NCBI RefSeq assembly: GCF_018139145.2 | Contig: NC_059478.1 | Coordinates: 30,317,001 to 30,381,000, forward strand | Source: Gymnogyps californianus | Taxonomy: Eukaryota; Chordata; Aves; Accipitriformes; Cathartidae | Direction: 5' to 3' | DNA length: 64,000 bases | Shown: positions 1-9,917 of the stretch, in pieces | How positions within the stretch are numbered: position 1 is the first letter of the stretch | How the letters are laid out: the number at the start of each line of letters is the position of its first letter | Translations under genes and position numbers: made by a program | The notes under the pieces: generated by a model | What the model was told of the DNA's origin: nothing | The model's database searches: none | What the model saw: the letters and a program-made list of their open reading frames with translations, nothing else

Positions 1-2621
1 CAACTTTGCTTTGAAACTCGGTGTTGGTTTTTTAAAGCTCCCGCCATGGCTGTCAGTCGAAGTGCAGGCAGACTTGCAGCTGTCCTGTGTATGGGGATTG
101 CATTTGCAATTTAACCTTACCCAGGGACAGGGGCTTTTCCCTCTTTCCTCACTCGGCCGCAATGGAAAGCAGTGACCGTGGCCACTGGTGCCTGTGCTCA
201 TGTGCTCGTTCTCCTGTGCGCAGCATGGCTGGCCGCAGAGGTGTCCGTGAGCCTGAGCAGGAGGCAGGAGTGGACCCTGATAGAGGGGGGTTTAAGCAAA
301 CAGTCTGTGCAAAATGTTACTTTAGCTGGGATTTGCTGGGAGGTCTTCACATCAGAAAAACACCAGGTATGGACATTATAAGGATTATTGGTATTCTTGT
401 TGTCTAATTCCTTGGCCCTTTTATTACTTGTGACTGATCAGGTTTCATTGCTCAGCCATAACGCCCATCTGATTTTTGAGGAAAAAATTATTAGACAATC
501 ACTACTCTTTCTGGCACTGTTTAAAAACATCAAATTTACTTGGAAAATTTCTGGAAAAGTTTATGACAATGGCAACTTTTTGATCATTGAAATGCAGGTT
601 GAGATTCAAGGTCTTGGTGATGGGTTTTTAACTGCAAAAGGAGCCCTATAAGCCTGACCTTGGACAAGAGATGGGCGTTTTCAGAGGCAGCAGAGCAGCA
701 GGGTCTGGGCAGGACATTTTCATACCGTTATGCCAGAGCCGGAGCTCCCTCTTGTGAGGAAAGAGAAATATCAGAAAAGTCCAGGACTATCAACTGGAAA
801 TGTGCAGGGAAGGTCGTGTTCAATAGGCAAGCGATTTCCAGTAGCTTTTCCTGTAAGTCTGCACACACCTCCATCCACTGGGACAAGAAAGCATGGCATT
901 TGTGGCTACGGTCTTGCAAAATTTGAAACTGGCACTATAATTTGTACAGAGCCACAACCTGTCACAGAGTTCTGATGTTTGATAAAAATATGGAAGTAAT
1001 TTTCAATGGAAATAATTCTCCTGTTCCCCCCCCCCCTTTAATGACTTTTGTCTCTGACAAAAAGAGCCTAACTTTATGTCAGCTAATAAAAAGCAGAAAA
1101 TAAAGGAATCTGTCAGAAGTGATAAATACTGTTTGCATTTTTGTGCTTGCTGTGCTCAGTGTCAGCCATGATGAATTGGTAACTCTTCTGCCATCCTCTC
1201 GCATGGAACACCAGAGCTGGGCTCTCTCATGTCTGTGCCAAGACCATCTCCCTTTGAAATGGGGGTTGTCTGGCCAGGCACTGGACAATCAGAGTATAAT
1301 GGGATACAGGTATACAATAGCTGTATGTATGAAGACCCTACAGATGGCTCCAAGTGTATTTTAGCCTGGGAACATTTATGGAAAATACTTGGTATTTAGT
1401 GAGATCTGGTGTATTTCGAAGGGGAAAAATGTGTTTCAGAAGTATTTTTATGAGCCCTAGGATTAAGTTCTTTCTGGCAAGTGTGATTTAGCGGCAGCCA
1501 AAGGGGTGACGGTCACCAGCAATGGCTGCCCTGACCCTCCCCTGACTTCAGCGGTGAGTTCTGTGGCAGGGCCTGGGCACTCTGTTACAAAAGCCTGGGC
1601 ACTTGGGGGTCCTCCACACTGCTGAGGTGAGACCTTGACGCACGCCTGCTGCCAAGCATGAATTGCCCCTTACAGAGAGAAAGCAAGTGTTTAAGGAGTC
1701 TTCTGCAATGTTTGTTGGGTTTATTTTGCTGCTGATAAATAAACAGAGCTCCCAGGTTTGCCATCAGTGTGCTGCCATGGCTGTAACACCAAAGCCAACA
1801 TACTTGGGTTGCTCCCCCTACCCCGTCCCCACCAGGACTTCTCACCTCTGGCACTTCTTCACCAGGGAAAGGAAGACTCTTGCATCTTGTTGACTGTCCC
1901 CCAAAACCATGGTTCACCCTGGTGGTGGCATCTCCAGGGACTGATGCACTGCTTTTCTGAGATGTAGTTTATTAAATCAACCTCTTTTTCCTCTGCACAG
2001 CAAGAGTTAATTGTGCTAGTTTAAGAATATTATTCCAAGGGATTATTAAAAAAAAAATTATCGTTTTTCTTACAGCAGGGAACATGTCCAATAATTGATG
2101 TGGGAATATTAATGCAATATGTGTGTGTTATCAATTTAGAAAAGCAGAAGACATATTTCCTTAAGCTTCTAATCATTTATACATACGACCTCCATTTATA
2201 CAGCAGAAGGGCTCTTCCAGAGAGCTACAATTTGCTTCAGATGTTTAGCTTGGGTATTTTGCTTTACCTTCTAACTGCCAAGTTTGGGATTATTTAGCAG
2301 TAAAATTAGAAATGTGGATTTGAGTATGTACCAAAGTCCTGACAGGTGTTAATGGAACTCAAGTTGAATATTTTATTCTTTAAATAGTAAAATGTAAACC
2401 TGCATTTGTTTAGCTTTGCCTTCCTGCCAACTATATCAGGTATCTTGTGTGACTAGAATCACTGTTTTCTGTACATGGTCTTCATGGCAATTTCCAATGC
2501 CTGTTCCCAGCTCAGCCTGTATTTATAATCCTAACAGATTTCAGCTCCACAGAGAATTCCTTAGGCAAATATGTGGTTCTCAACCCAAAGAGATAGGAAA
2601 GAAAACTCATTATGCAATATA

Positions 2622-2793
2622 GCCCAGATTTGCAAAATGTGCCTAAAGATGCAAATAGGCACCTAAGAGGATTTTTCAGAAGGAAATAAAATCCTGGAGA
2701 TGAAATTAAAGTAATTTAAGGCAGTTCTGAAAAATCCCACTTAATGCCCTTTTCTCATTTTTAGGTGTTCAGACACCTTTAAAAAATCTGTCC
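2622..2793. repeat. Ancient palindromic (inverted-repeat) interspersed element
   Basis: Two arms face each other. The sequence at 2658-2680 (GGCACCTAAGAGGATTTTTCAGA sense, key word GGATTTTTCAGA) pairs with the reverse complement of 2726-2748, with about 20 of 23 positions matching. Outer arms near 2625-2645 (CAGATTTGCAAA, GTGCCTAAAGATG) and 2765-2790 (GTTCAGACACCTTT, AAATCTG) pair more loosely. The words AGGCACCTA and GATTTTCA are typical of an old amniote palindromic repeat family. I do not assign a family name. Confidence 0.6.
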
Positions 2794-5700
2794 CTCAGCC
2801 CATTGCAATTCAGCAAAGTTGCTTTGGGTTATATTCAGGGCAAACTCTGATTCAGAGGGATTTCTTTTGGTACCAGTGGTCCCCAGTTTTGCTCAGAGAG
2901 GTGATGCAGATTGCACACCTGCGTGGGGTCATGCTCTGTTTCGCAGAGGAGCACTGGCTGCTTCGGAAAGGATGTAGGACACTGGCACACCACAGGCTCA
3001 GCCTTCCTTGTTACAGGAGGTGTGCTAGGAGGGATTTATGTTGTCTGAATTTTGATGTCCATCAGTGGAGACTGCAGCTCCTCAATGCCGTTCTGGGACA
3101 GGCTGACTCCCCCTTTGGAGGCATCTTTCCCTTCCCAGCACCTGAGAGGAAGCCAGGGTGCTGGTTTGACAACTCATGGGTGCCTGGAGTAGGGTGAAAT
3201 GAAGCCATCCCTTAGTTATTTAAGAGGAAAATCCTGAATCTGCTGCCTGAAGCACATACTGAACTTGAGTGCTGGGAGGGGAAGAGCTGCTCTGGGGCTC
3301 TCTTGGTTGCCATATTGCCCTGAGGATGGGTGGTGTTATGCTGCCATTCTGAAATGAAGGAAACCTGAAAGCATGAAAAGGTGGGTCTAATCCTCCAATA
3401 AACCAGCTTAATGCACTCCCTTCCTAGCCCAGTCCCTGGCCAGTGTCTCCACATGTCCTCCCACATCTCTGTATCATCCCTGTGTCCAGCAGCACATTCC
3501 AGTCTGCTGCTTGCCACCTAGGCACACTGCAAGGGGACAGAGATACGGCCTCTCTCAGAAGGAAGGGAGAAAAACCTTTGAAATCAAGCAAGCCAAAACT
3601 TGCAAAAGTTTTGAAAATTAACATCATGCTTTTCTTGCTGTCCTTGATTAATTGAAGAGAACTTCTATATAACACAGGGCCAGAAATACACTTAAAGTTG
3701 AGTCACTTGGTTTTGAATGAGACTTACTGGCCTCGGCCAGAAAATCTGTGTTAGCACAGAAGAATTGATTTTTTTCTGGCTTCACCACCACTACAAAAAT
3801 CTTTTTGACAAAGGAATGGGCAAATTTCTTTTCATCTCAGTCGAAATCAGGTAGAAAGCTCAGTCCTGTAAGGGCTTTAGCTAGATTGGGACTTTCTGTG
3901 GTTTAGACACTTTAAAGAAAAATGTCTGTCATGGTTTGACTGGTTTTGCAGCTATGGGTGGCTGACAGCCTATGGAGCCAGGATATGCAACCTTGCAAGG
4001 CTTTGACTATCTAGACATCTACAGCTCTTTTTCTGCTGACTCTGGGCCATGGACTTCCAAATCACTTAAGGGAGTTTGCAGGTTGCTTTGAAATTTAAGT
4101 AGAGAGGAGCCTTTAGTGTAGCTGTGCAGATCTCAGAAGGGCTTATCTCAGGAGGGAATATTCCAATGGCTTTTTGCTGTCAGTGAATTAAATTATATAG
4201 GCTGGCTATTTTTTCATCTTCTGTTGCACTGATCTTCTAATTTAATACAAATACATTACTGGAGAACTGACCTAAACTCGTGTAGGTTTTAATAAGGTCA
4301 TAACAAAAACCATTGAAATCTTTTACTCTTATGCAATTTAAATTCAATTTACAGTCACTGTTTATTTTCACATACTTGGTTGTTGTTTTAAGAACCGGGT
4401 TTTTTTTTTCACCGCTTGCGTAACTGACATCTATTGCAGTATCAAATCGGTGCTCTTAATGTGCTCCGGAATTCGTTTTTTTGGACTTTTACCATTTAGA
4501 AAATGTATCCAGTTGAAAGGACAGTCTCAGAAGCAGGGAAGCCTTTCCGCAAGCAGCAGCTGTTCCTGCTGTTTGGTGTGTACATAACTAGAAAATATGA
4601 TCTGAAAATGTACTCACTGACTCTGTATTCTTTATATGGGAGCATATCCGATACCTGCCACAGGCTATAACCATTCCTACTGCAGACTTGAGGCTTTGGT
4701 CTTGCAAATTCCTGTGTCATGTTGCCTCATCAGAATTATGGCATTAAAATAGTGTTATTTTATCATGATATGCCACATGTGTACATCTCATTTGCTCACT
4801 TGCAAAGGCACCTCTATAGCACTGAAAGGACGATTACTTCTATAGCTTGTGAAGTACTGCAGCTAGTAAACGGGAACAGAATAAGCATTTTGGTTTTCTA
4901 TACAATGAAAAGCTTGAGCTTGATTATATATAAAATTTAGAGGTCCTGCTGAATGTTTGGCTTGCATCCCAGCTGGTGGAAAGCTCAAAGAAGCGCTTTA
5001 GCTGCTTCAGTGTCAACTTGAAATTCATTTTCTCTCTCCCAGCTTGATCAGCCACTGAAGGTCATCTTATTTCAGTCATTCCTAAAGCGTCCTGCATACA
5101 CACAGAGTACATACACAGGGGTAAATGGGGTTTTCATTCACTGGGGAAATGATTTGTAGCTATTTATAAAGTAGTGTTGTAATTTATTATTTGAATTCTG
5201 TTGCCTAGACTGAAAAAGTATCTGACAGTCAACTGGAACCAGCAGTTCCATTTTAATTCCACAGGGTAATAATTTTCTACTATTATAAAGCCTTACTCCA
5301 GTTATTATACGTATTAGTTGGTGGGGTTTTTACAGCACCACAACGAGAAACTTGCCAAGCAATAAATTCCATTGAAAGGTTTCTTTGTGTCTTTAGGAAA
5401 AGCTTACATGAGATACTTCCCTACTTACATGTAATAAAAGGAAATAATGAAGTACACAAGCACAGAAGTAACCATTAACTTGTGCTATTGTGTATTTTAA
5501 TGGTTTTATTATGGATAACTTTCCAAACCGTACAGACTCAAATGAGTGCCTTTGCATTTCTCTGAATCTATCCTTTTAATTTACAGAAAACCTGATTCAC
5601 ACAGATTCTGGAATTAAATCATCACTCCAGCTGCTATGCTTTAAGTTTCCCAGACCTTTGTGAATCATTGTGTGGTTTTGAACAGCCTGGTTGTTGTGAC

Positions 5701-7468
5701 ATAAATATTTTTATAATTGATCAAATATGTTTAGGTTTGGTTGGTTTGTATTTTTAACTAAAAAAATGTAATTTTTAGAAGGATTTCTTTAATTTTTAGG
5801 AAATGAGATTAATCATGTTTTTAAGGCATGATTTCCTTCTAAAGTCTCCAACTAATTGAAGCACAGGAATTATTTTGATTTTGTCTCAGCCATTACACCT
5901 TGGTTGGGCTTTGGATATGTTTTTTCTAAGTCCTCCTTCAAAAGCTCTAGAGTTTTTACTGCTTGGCAGTTGTTAAGCTACCTGCCTCCTTGTTTAATGT
6001 TCTAGGAAAGAGTTCTGGCCACCTATGTCTGAGACCAAAAAAACCCCAAACTCTGATGCATCAGAGTAGATAAGCAACAGGACAGAAAGCCAAATGTGGC
6101 AGTGATCAGAAGCAAAGCCATGTGTAGGCTTAAAGCACAATTTGGAGCCTTTATGCATTTTAATTCTAGGAGAGGAATGATGGGTCAGTGCTGCCAGGGA
6201 CCGCTTGGGCCAGGCAGGGCAGCCACAATTAACGGGTTTGCAGCTGGGACTGGGCATCCTTGAGAGCTAGAGATCTTGAGGAACCGTTTATAAAAGAGGG
6301 GGTCATATAACCCCATGCACCTTGTTCTGTAGTGACTAACTGTAAAACTTCCTGCATGTCTAAATTTCATTCAGATTTCTTGAGGACAGAAAGCTAAATT
6401 GGATACAGAGGCACCTTCATGTACACTAACAAGGTGCAACCAGGCCCTGGAGAAACAAGTAAAATGCATCCATGTAGGCTTTGCGGTTAGCCCAGATCAG
6501 CCTCAGAGTGGTGCTAAACGTGCTGCTGTGACGGCATGGCATCCAGGGTTTTTCCCATGTTTGCAGAGACTGCCGTGGCTGAGGAGAGGCGCAGTGGCAC
6601 CGGGGTGCTCGATGCTCACGCAGGAGCAGACCCCTGGGCTGCCGCATCCTGGGACTGGGGCACCAGGTGCCGTGTTGGACCTGAGCTGCGTCCCACGTTT
6701 CTGGGCAGGTTGGTACAAGGCTTTCACTGTGACTGACTGCTGGTTGTCCTCCGTCAGTGTCATTTTGTCGTTTCTTTTCTCTCTTTTCTCAGCTGCCACC
6801 CCAGCACTTTCCTTTGCAGCCGTTTCCCCTGCTGACCTGTCTGGGTTTCCCTCCTGCTCCACCTCTGTGCAAAGTGCCTGACAGAGGCAGGGAGCCATTG
6901 GCCACAGGCTATTGACTGGCCTCTGGGGATAACACCCTTGCAGAGGGCAGGGTCTTGGTCCCCCAGGAGAGTTCAAGGGTTGTCTGCAAGCGTGGGACAC
7001 CCTCACCGTATCCTTCTGATTCTGTACAAGATGTTTGCCAAAGCTAGACACTGCCAAGAGTTATAGCCGGCATCCCCTGGTAGGGCTGCAAAGGACACGT
7101 AAATACACTGAGTGGCTGGGGCACTGGAGACCTCTGAGTTTATGCTGCTACTGTGTTCTCCCTGGTACTTTGACTGCTGGGTTCACACGTTGCCACCAAA
7201 TTGTGCTTTAAAATACATATATTCATTGTGGTTGTATAACTTTGTGACTGTAAGGGGAACTGCAGTCCTGTGGACCCAGTAATGCCACTTCTACAAATGC
7301 TGCCAAAAGAATCGCCCCATTCAGCTTGGGGCCTGCTCTGTGGATTCTGATTATGCAGCTGCAAAATGTGGTATTTTCTTAACGTGCCACTGAATTTAGC
7401 ATTTTTCTTCCTGCGGAACTTGCTATTTTGCTGAAGCCAGGTGCTTGACATTTTTCTGTCAGTCCTTT

Positions 7469-7487
7469 GGGGGGGGGGGGGGGGGGG
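7469..7487 (+). repeat. G19 homopolymer
   Basis: Nineteen consecutive G on the plus strand. The tract can form G-quadruplex structures and is prone to length error in sequencing. Confidence 0.98.
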
Positions 7488-8465
7488 CAAGAAATCTTCC
7501 AGCAGCTGCTTCTTGTTTTAGGCTGTTCTCTGGGGAACAGCTAATTGGATTACAGGCCTGAAAACTGAAGAGACAGGGCTTGGCACTGGCATACCTAGCA
7601 TGAGGGAAGGTCCTTGACGGCACTGCATGGGCACACCGCTGCTGAGCACATCCTGGTCATGGGGAGAAGAGAGGAAAAAAAGAAACTACCGTCCTCAGTC
7701 ACTGACTGGTCTCAACCCAGTGTGAGCTTTTCAGTTGTGCCGCATGGTAGCTTGAGTAACTTTGAGCTGTAAATGAAGGGATATTTGCCAGACATTGACT
7801 GACGCTCAATCCGGGCGTCCTTTAGTGAATGGTGCTTGTGAAGATTTGCCTGGTGGTGAAAAACTTCTCAGGAGTCAGCAGCATTTCAGGTGTGCACCCT
7901 TGGCTCGGATGGGCACAGGACAGCCTCCTCGGGCTGCCATGGGCCTGGAGTGGCACCTCTGCTGCTGCAGATGCAGTGGTGTGGGAACTGGCCTGTGGGA
8001 ACGACTTGTCATTGGTGTGGGCATGGTGTCCTTTAGCAGACTTCACTCTGGGACCTGCTGTAAAAATGTCCTTCAGCCTGTTCAAAAGAGCTCTGCCCTG
8101 TGGCCAAGCTCAAGCCGTCTGGCATCGGGCGCAGAAGGCACAGCCAGTCACAGCTGGACACTGCCAAGGGCAGCCAGGACATTTATTGTCATTTGTTTCC
8201 ATTTATAGTACAAGAGCAAAGTTGCTGCTAACTCCACGTATCTTCCCAGGGACGTGGCACATCTTTATTTAACCCAAACTGCCAGCCTCTCTTTTTCCTT
8301 CATGAGGCTGCACCCACACCTGCGGGACAGCAGGTTCCGCATGCAGCAGCATTTCCTGAGGTTGGGGTTTGTGTATTAAACAGAATAAAGCCTTTCAGTT
8401 AACCATACATTGCTCCTAGGGTGCCTTACTAAGCCCAAATAGCAATGGTTTGCAAATGAGAACAA

Positions 8466-8485
8466 TTTTTTTTTTTTTTTTTTTT
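8466..8485 (+). repeat. T20 homopolymer
   Basis: Twenty consecutive T. Read on the minus strand it is an A20 run, which could be the remnant of a retrotransposed tail, but no recognisable body lies beside it. Confidence 0.98.
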
Positions 8486-9000
8486 AGTTTCTCCTTATTG
8501 TTCTCCCAAACCACCATGGGACATTTTCAGGAGCTCACATCTAACATGCCTGCATTGGCACACATCGGGAGTGCCTGTCCCCTTGCAGGATGCCCGTCTC
8601 TCCCAGGAATCACGACTAGGCTGGGAAATGCAGCCCAGTGGGGCCAGGGCCACAGTGACAGGGAACCAAACTACTGCAGGTGACCTCTGTTCCTCTGGAA
8701 GCCACAGATTACAAATGCTTTGGATGGGGGAAAGCCCTCCGGTGTCCTGCTCTTCTCTACAGCGTGTGCCTGAAGTGGAGAGCTCAGAGTGGCTGCCGGG
8801 TCTTGTGAATGGAGAAATCAGGTGACCTGCCCCACACTCAGTGTTCGTGCAGCGTGAATGTGCCACTGGTCTCACATGGGATGAGGCCGTACATTTACTT
8901 GTGGAGGCAAAAAGCCAACCACAGCTGCATTTAATTTTCCCCTACGCTGCTGGGATGGCTGCATGTGCTGATGTACCCACCACGGCAGGGGCAGCAGGAA

Positions 9001-9066
9001 GGCCGGGAGATGGGTCGGGGCTGGCGGGCACGCAGCGCCGGGAAGCCAGCCCACGTCGCCGCCCTG
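9001..9066. promoter_or_regulatory. Short CpG-dense patch near the 3' end of GLIS3
   Basis: Nine CpG dinucleotides occur within about 66 bases, in a region that is otherwise CpG-poor. It is far below the usual size of a CpG island, so promoter function is only a possibility. It lies about 0.7 kb beyond the GLIS3 stop. Confidence 0.25.
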
Positions 9067-9491
9067 TACTGGAAGGCTTCTGGTCCTTTCACTGAAAGTC
9101 TGCAGGCCCCTTGGTTTTCTTCACGTACACTTGGGCTGCTTTAATTTCACAGTTACTGAAATGCCACTGCTTTGTTCAAATCACTCTCAGGCATTTTAAG
9201 AATGTAATATTAGGATTTATCAGGCAGACTGATGGATGATGTTAAGAAATGACAGTACACTTGTTTCCAGTTTTTAATGCTTTCTTGTAAAACTGAAAAT
9301 ATAAAACCAGCTGAGCAAATGAAGATCTTTATATACATGAGGTCTGTGATTAAAAAAATCCTTTTAGTTAAAAAAAAAAGAAAAAAAAAAGAGAGACGAA
9401 TTGACCAATGAGTTAAATGAAAACTGATTAAAGGAAACAACATTCTCAAACTGAAACACTTTTCAGGAAAAAAACCTCCCTTCTTTACAAG

Positions 9492-9497
9492 TTTATT
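9492..9497 (-). terminator. Candidate poly(A) signal AATAAA for GLIS3
   Basis: AATAAA on the minus strand (TTTATT on the plus strand), about 285 bases past the stop. Minus-strand sequence 20-60 bases further on (plus 9440-9475) is rich in G and T, as expected of a downstream element. A second hexamer at 9666-9671 is only about 110 bases past the stop, and further ones lie at 8264-8269 and 8182-8187. Which is used cannot be decided from sequence. Confidence 0.4.
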
Positions 9498-9665
9498 ATA
9501 TAACTTACATTTACACTTTACTGAGAGAACTTACAAAACAAGCTGCTTGAAATGCTCCTCATTCCCTTAAAGCATGAATTTCAAAGTGCCACAGCAAAGG
9601 AACAGGTTCCAATATTATCTTATACAGACTATTCGTGTATAAAATGGTTTGGTAAATGTGAGGTG

Positions 9666-9671
9666 TTTATT
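9666..9671 (-). terminator. Alternative early poly(A) hexamer AATAAA
   Basis: A minus-strand AATAAA about 110 bases beyond the GLIS3 stop. It would give a very short 3' UTR. The downstream minus-strand sequence is less G/T-rich than at 9492, so this is the weaker of the two proximal candidates. Confidence 0.25.
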
Positions 9672-9780
9672 TAAATGAGCACATATAGGGATACAGACTA
9701 AATAAAAGTACTTGAACAACACCTTTGTTATTACATACACAATTATAGGTATAATAAAGGAAACAAGGTCAGCGCTGCTC

Positions 9781-9917
9781 TTAGGTATCTGTATAGATGG
9801 AAGGAATGTGATTCAAGCAGTGATCAAAGGCGCCGTTTTGGAAGAATCCATTTTCATCAGTTCCGTTGGAGACCATGTCTTCAGATACACACTGTGCTTC
9901 AGAGATTGCATCATAGC
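9781..9917 (-). CDS. GLIS3: GLIS3 last coding exon, C-terminus and stop
   Basis: The coding part has 137 bases: two bases finishing a Gly codon, 44 codons, and TAA at 9783-9781. The acceptor is CTTTCAG. The product starts [20 protein letters not shown] and ends in [21 protein letters not shown] split over ENG and the stop. The tail [15 protein letters not shown] is essentially the mammalian GLIS3 C-terminus, with Asn where I recall Gly in mammals. Acidic residues (E, D) and hydrophobic residues alternate here, as is common in activation tails. The exon continues into the 3' UTR at lower coordinates. The stop is supported by the conserved terminal residues immediately before it. Confidence 0.96.

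Larger units (their letters stand above)
1..9469. other. Intergenic DNA and/or distal GLIS3 3' UTR, no gene supported
   Basis: No open frame here resembles a known protein, and the longest ones (160 and 184 codons near 6400-7060) overlap on opposite strands with no homology I recognise. In human the next gene downstream of GLIS3 is RFX3, several hundred kilobases away, and no RFX3 exon is visible here. The interval contains a palindromic ancient repeat (2622-2793), a C11 run (1026-1036), a G19 run (7469-7487), a T20 run (8466-8485) and a short CpG-dense patch (9001-9066). Two distal minus-strand AATAAA hexamers at 8264 and 8182 leave open that GLIS3 transcripts extend into the right part. Confidence 0.6.
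9470..9780 (-). other. GLIS3: GLIS3 proximal 3' UTR
   Basis: This is the sequence directly downstream of the GLIS3 stop on the minus strand. It is AT-rich, has no open frame of interest, and holds two canonical minus-strand AATAAA hexamers at 9671-9666 and 9497-9492. The stretch between the stop and about 9470 is free of recognisable repeats, as expected for transcribed UTR. Mammalian GLIS3 mRNAs have 3' UTRs of several kilobases, so the true end could lie much further left. The lower boundary given here is only the shortest model. Confidence 0.6.

Noticed and set aside
172..381. Small frame with a signal-peptide-like N-terminus
   Set aside because: 69 codons, ends without domain, and overlaps another frame. 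Hydrophobic starts are common by chance.
6051..6066. 16-bp perfect palindrome CTCTGATGCATCAGAG
   Set aside because: A palindrome of this length is not remarkable in 64 kb and nothing nearby suggests a binding site.
6399..7057. Overlapping 160-codon (plus) and 184-codon (minus) open frames
   Set aside because: They overlap on opposite strands in a GC-rich, stop-poor stretch, show no recognisable domain and no splice logic. Treated as chance.
7795..8272. Two overlapping plus-strand frames of 137 and 147 codons
   Set aside because: They are in different frames of the same GC-rich sequence, with no family resemblance.
1..9469. Exons of the neighbouring gene RFX3
   Set aside because: No RFX DNA-binding or dimerisation coding sequence is visible, and in human the gene lies hundreds of kilobases away.
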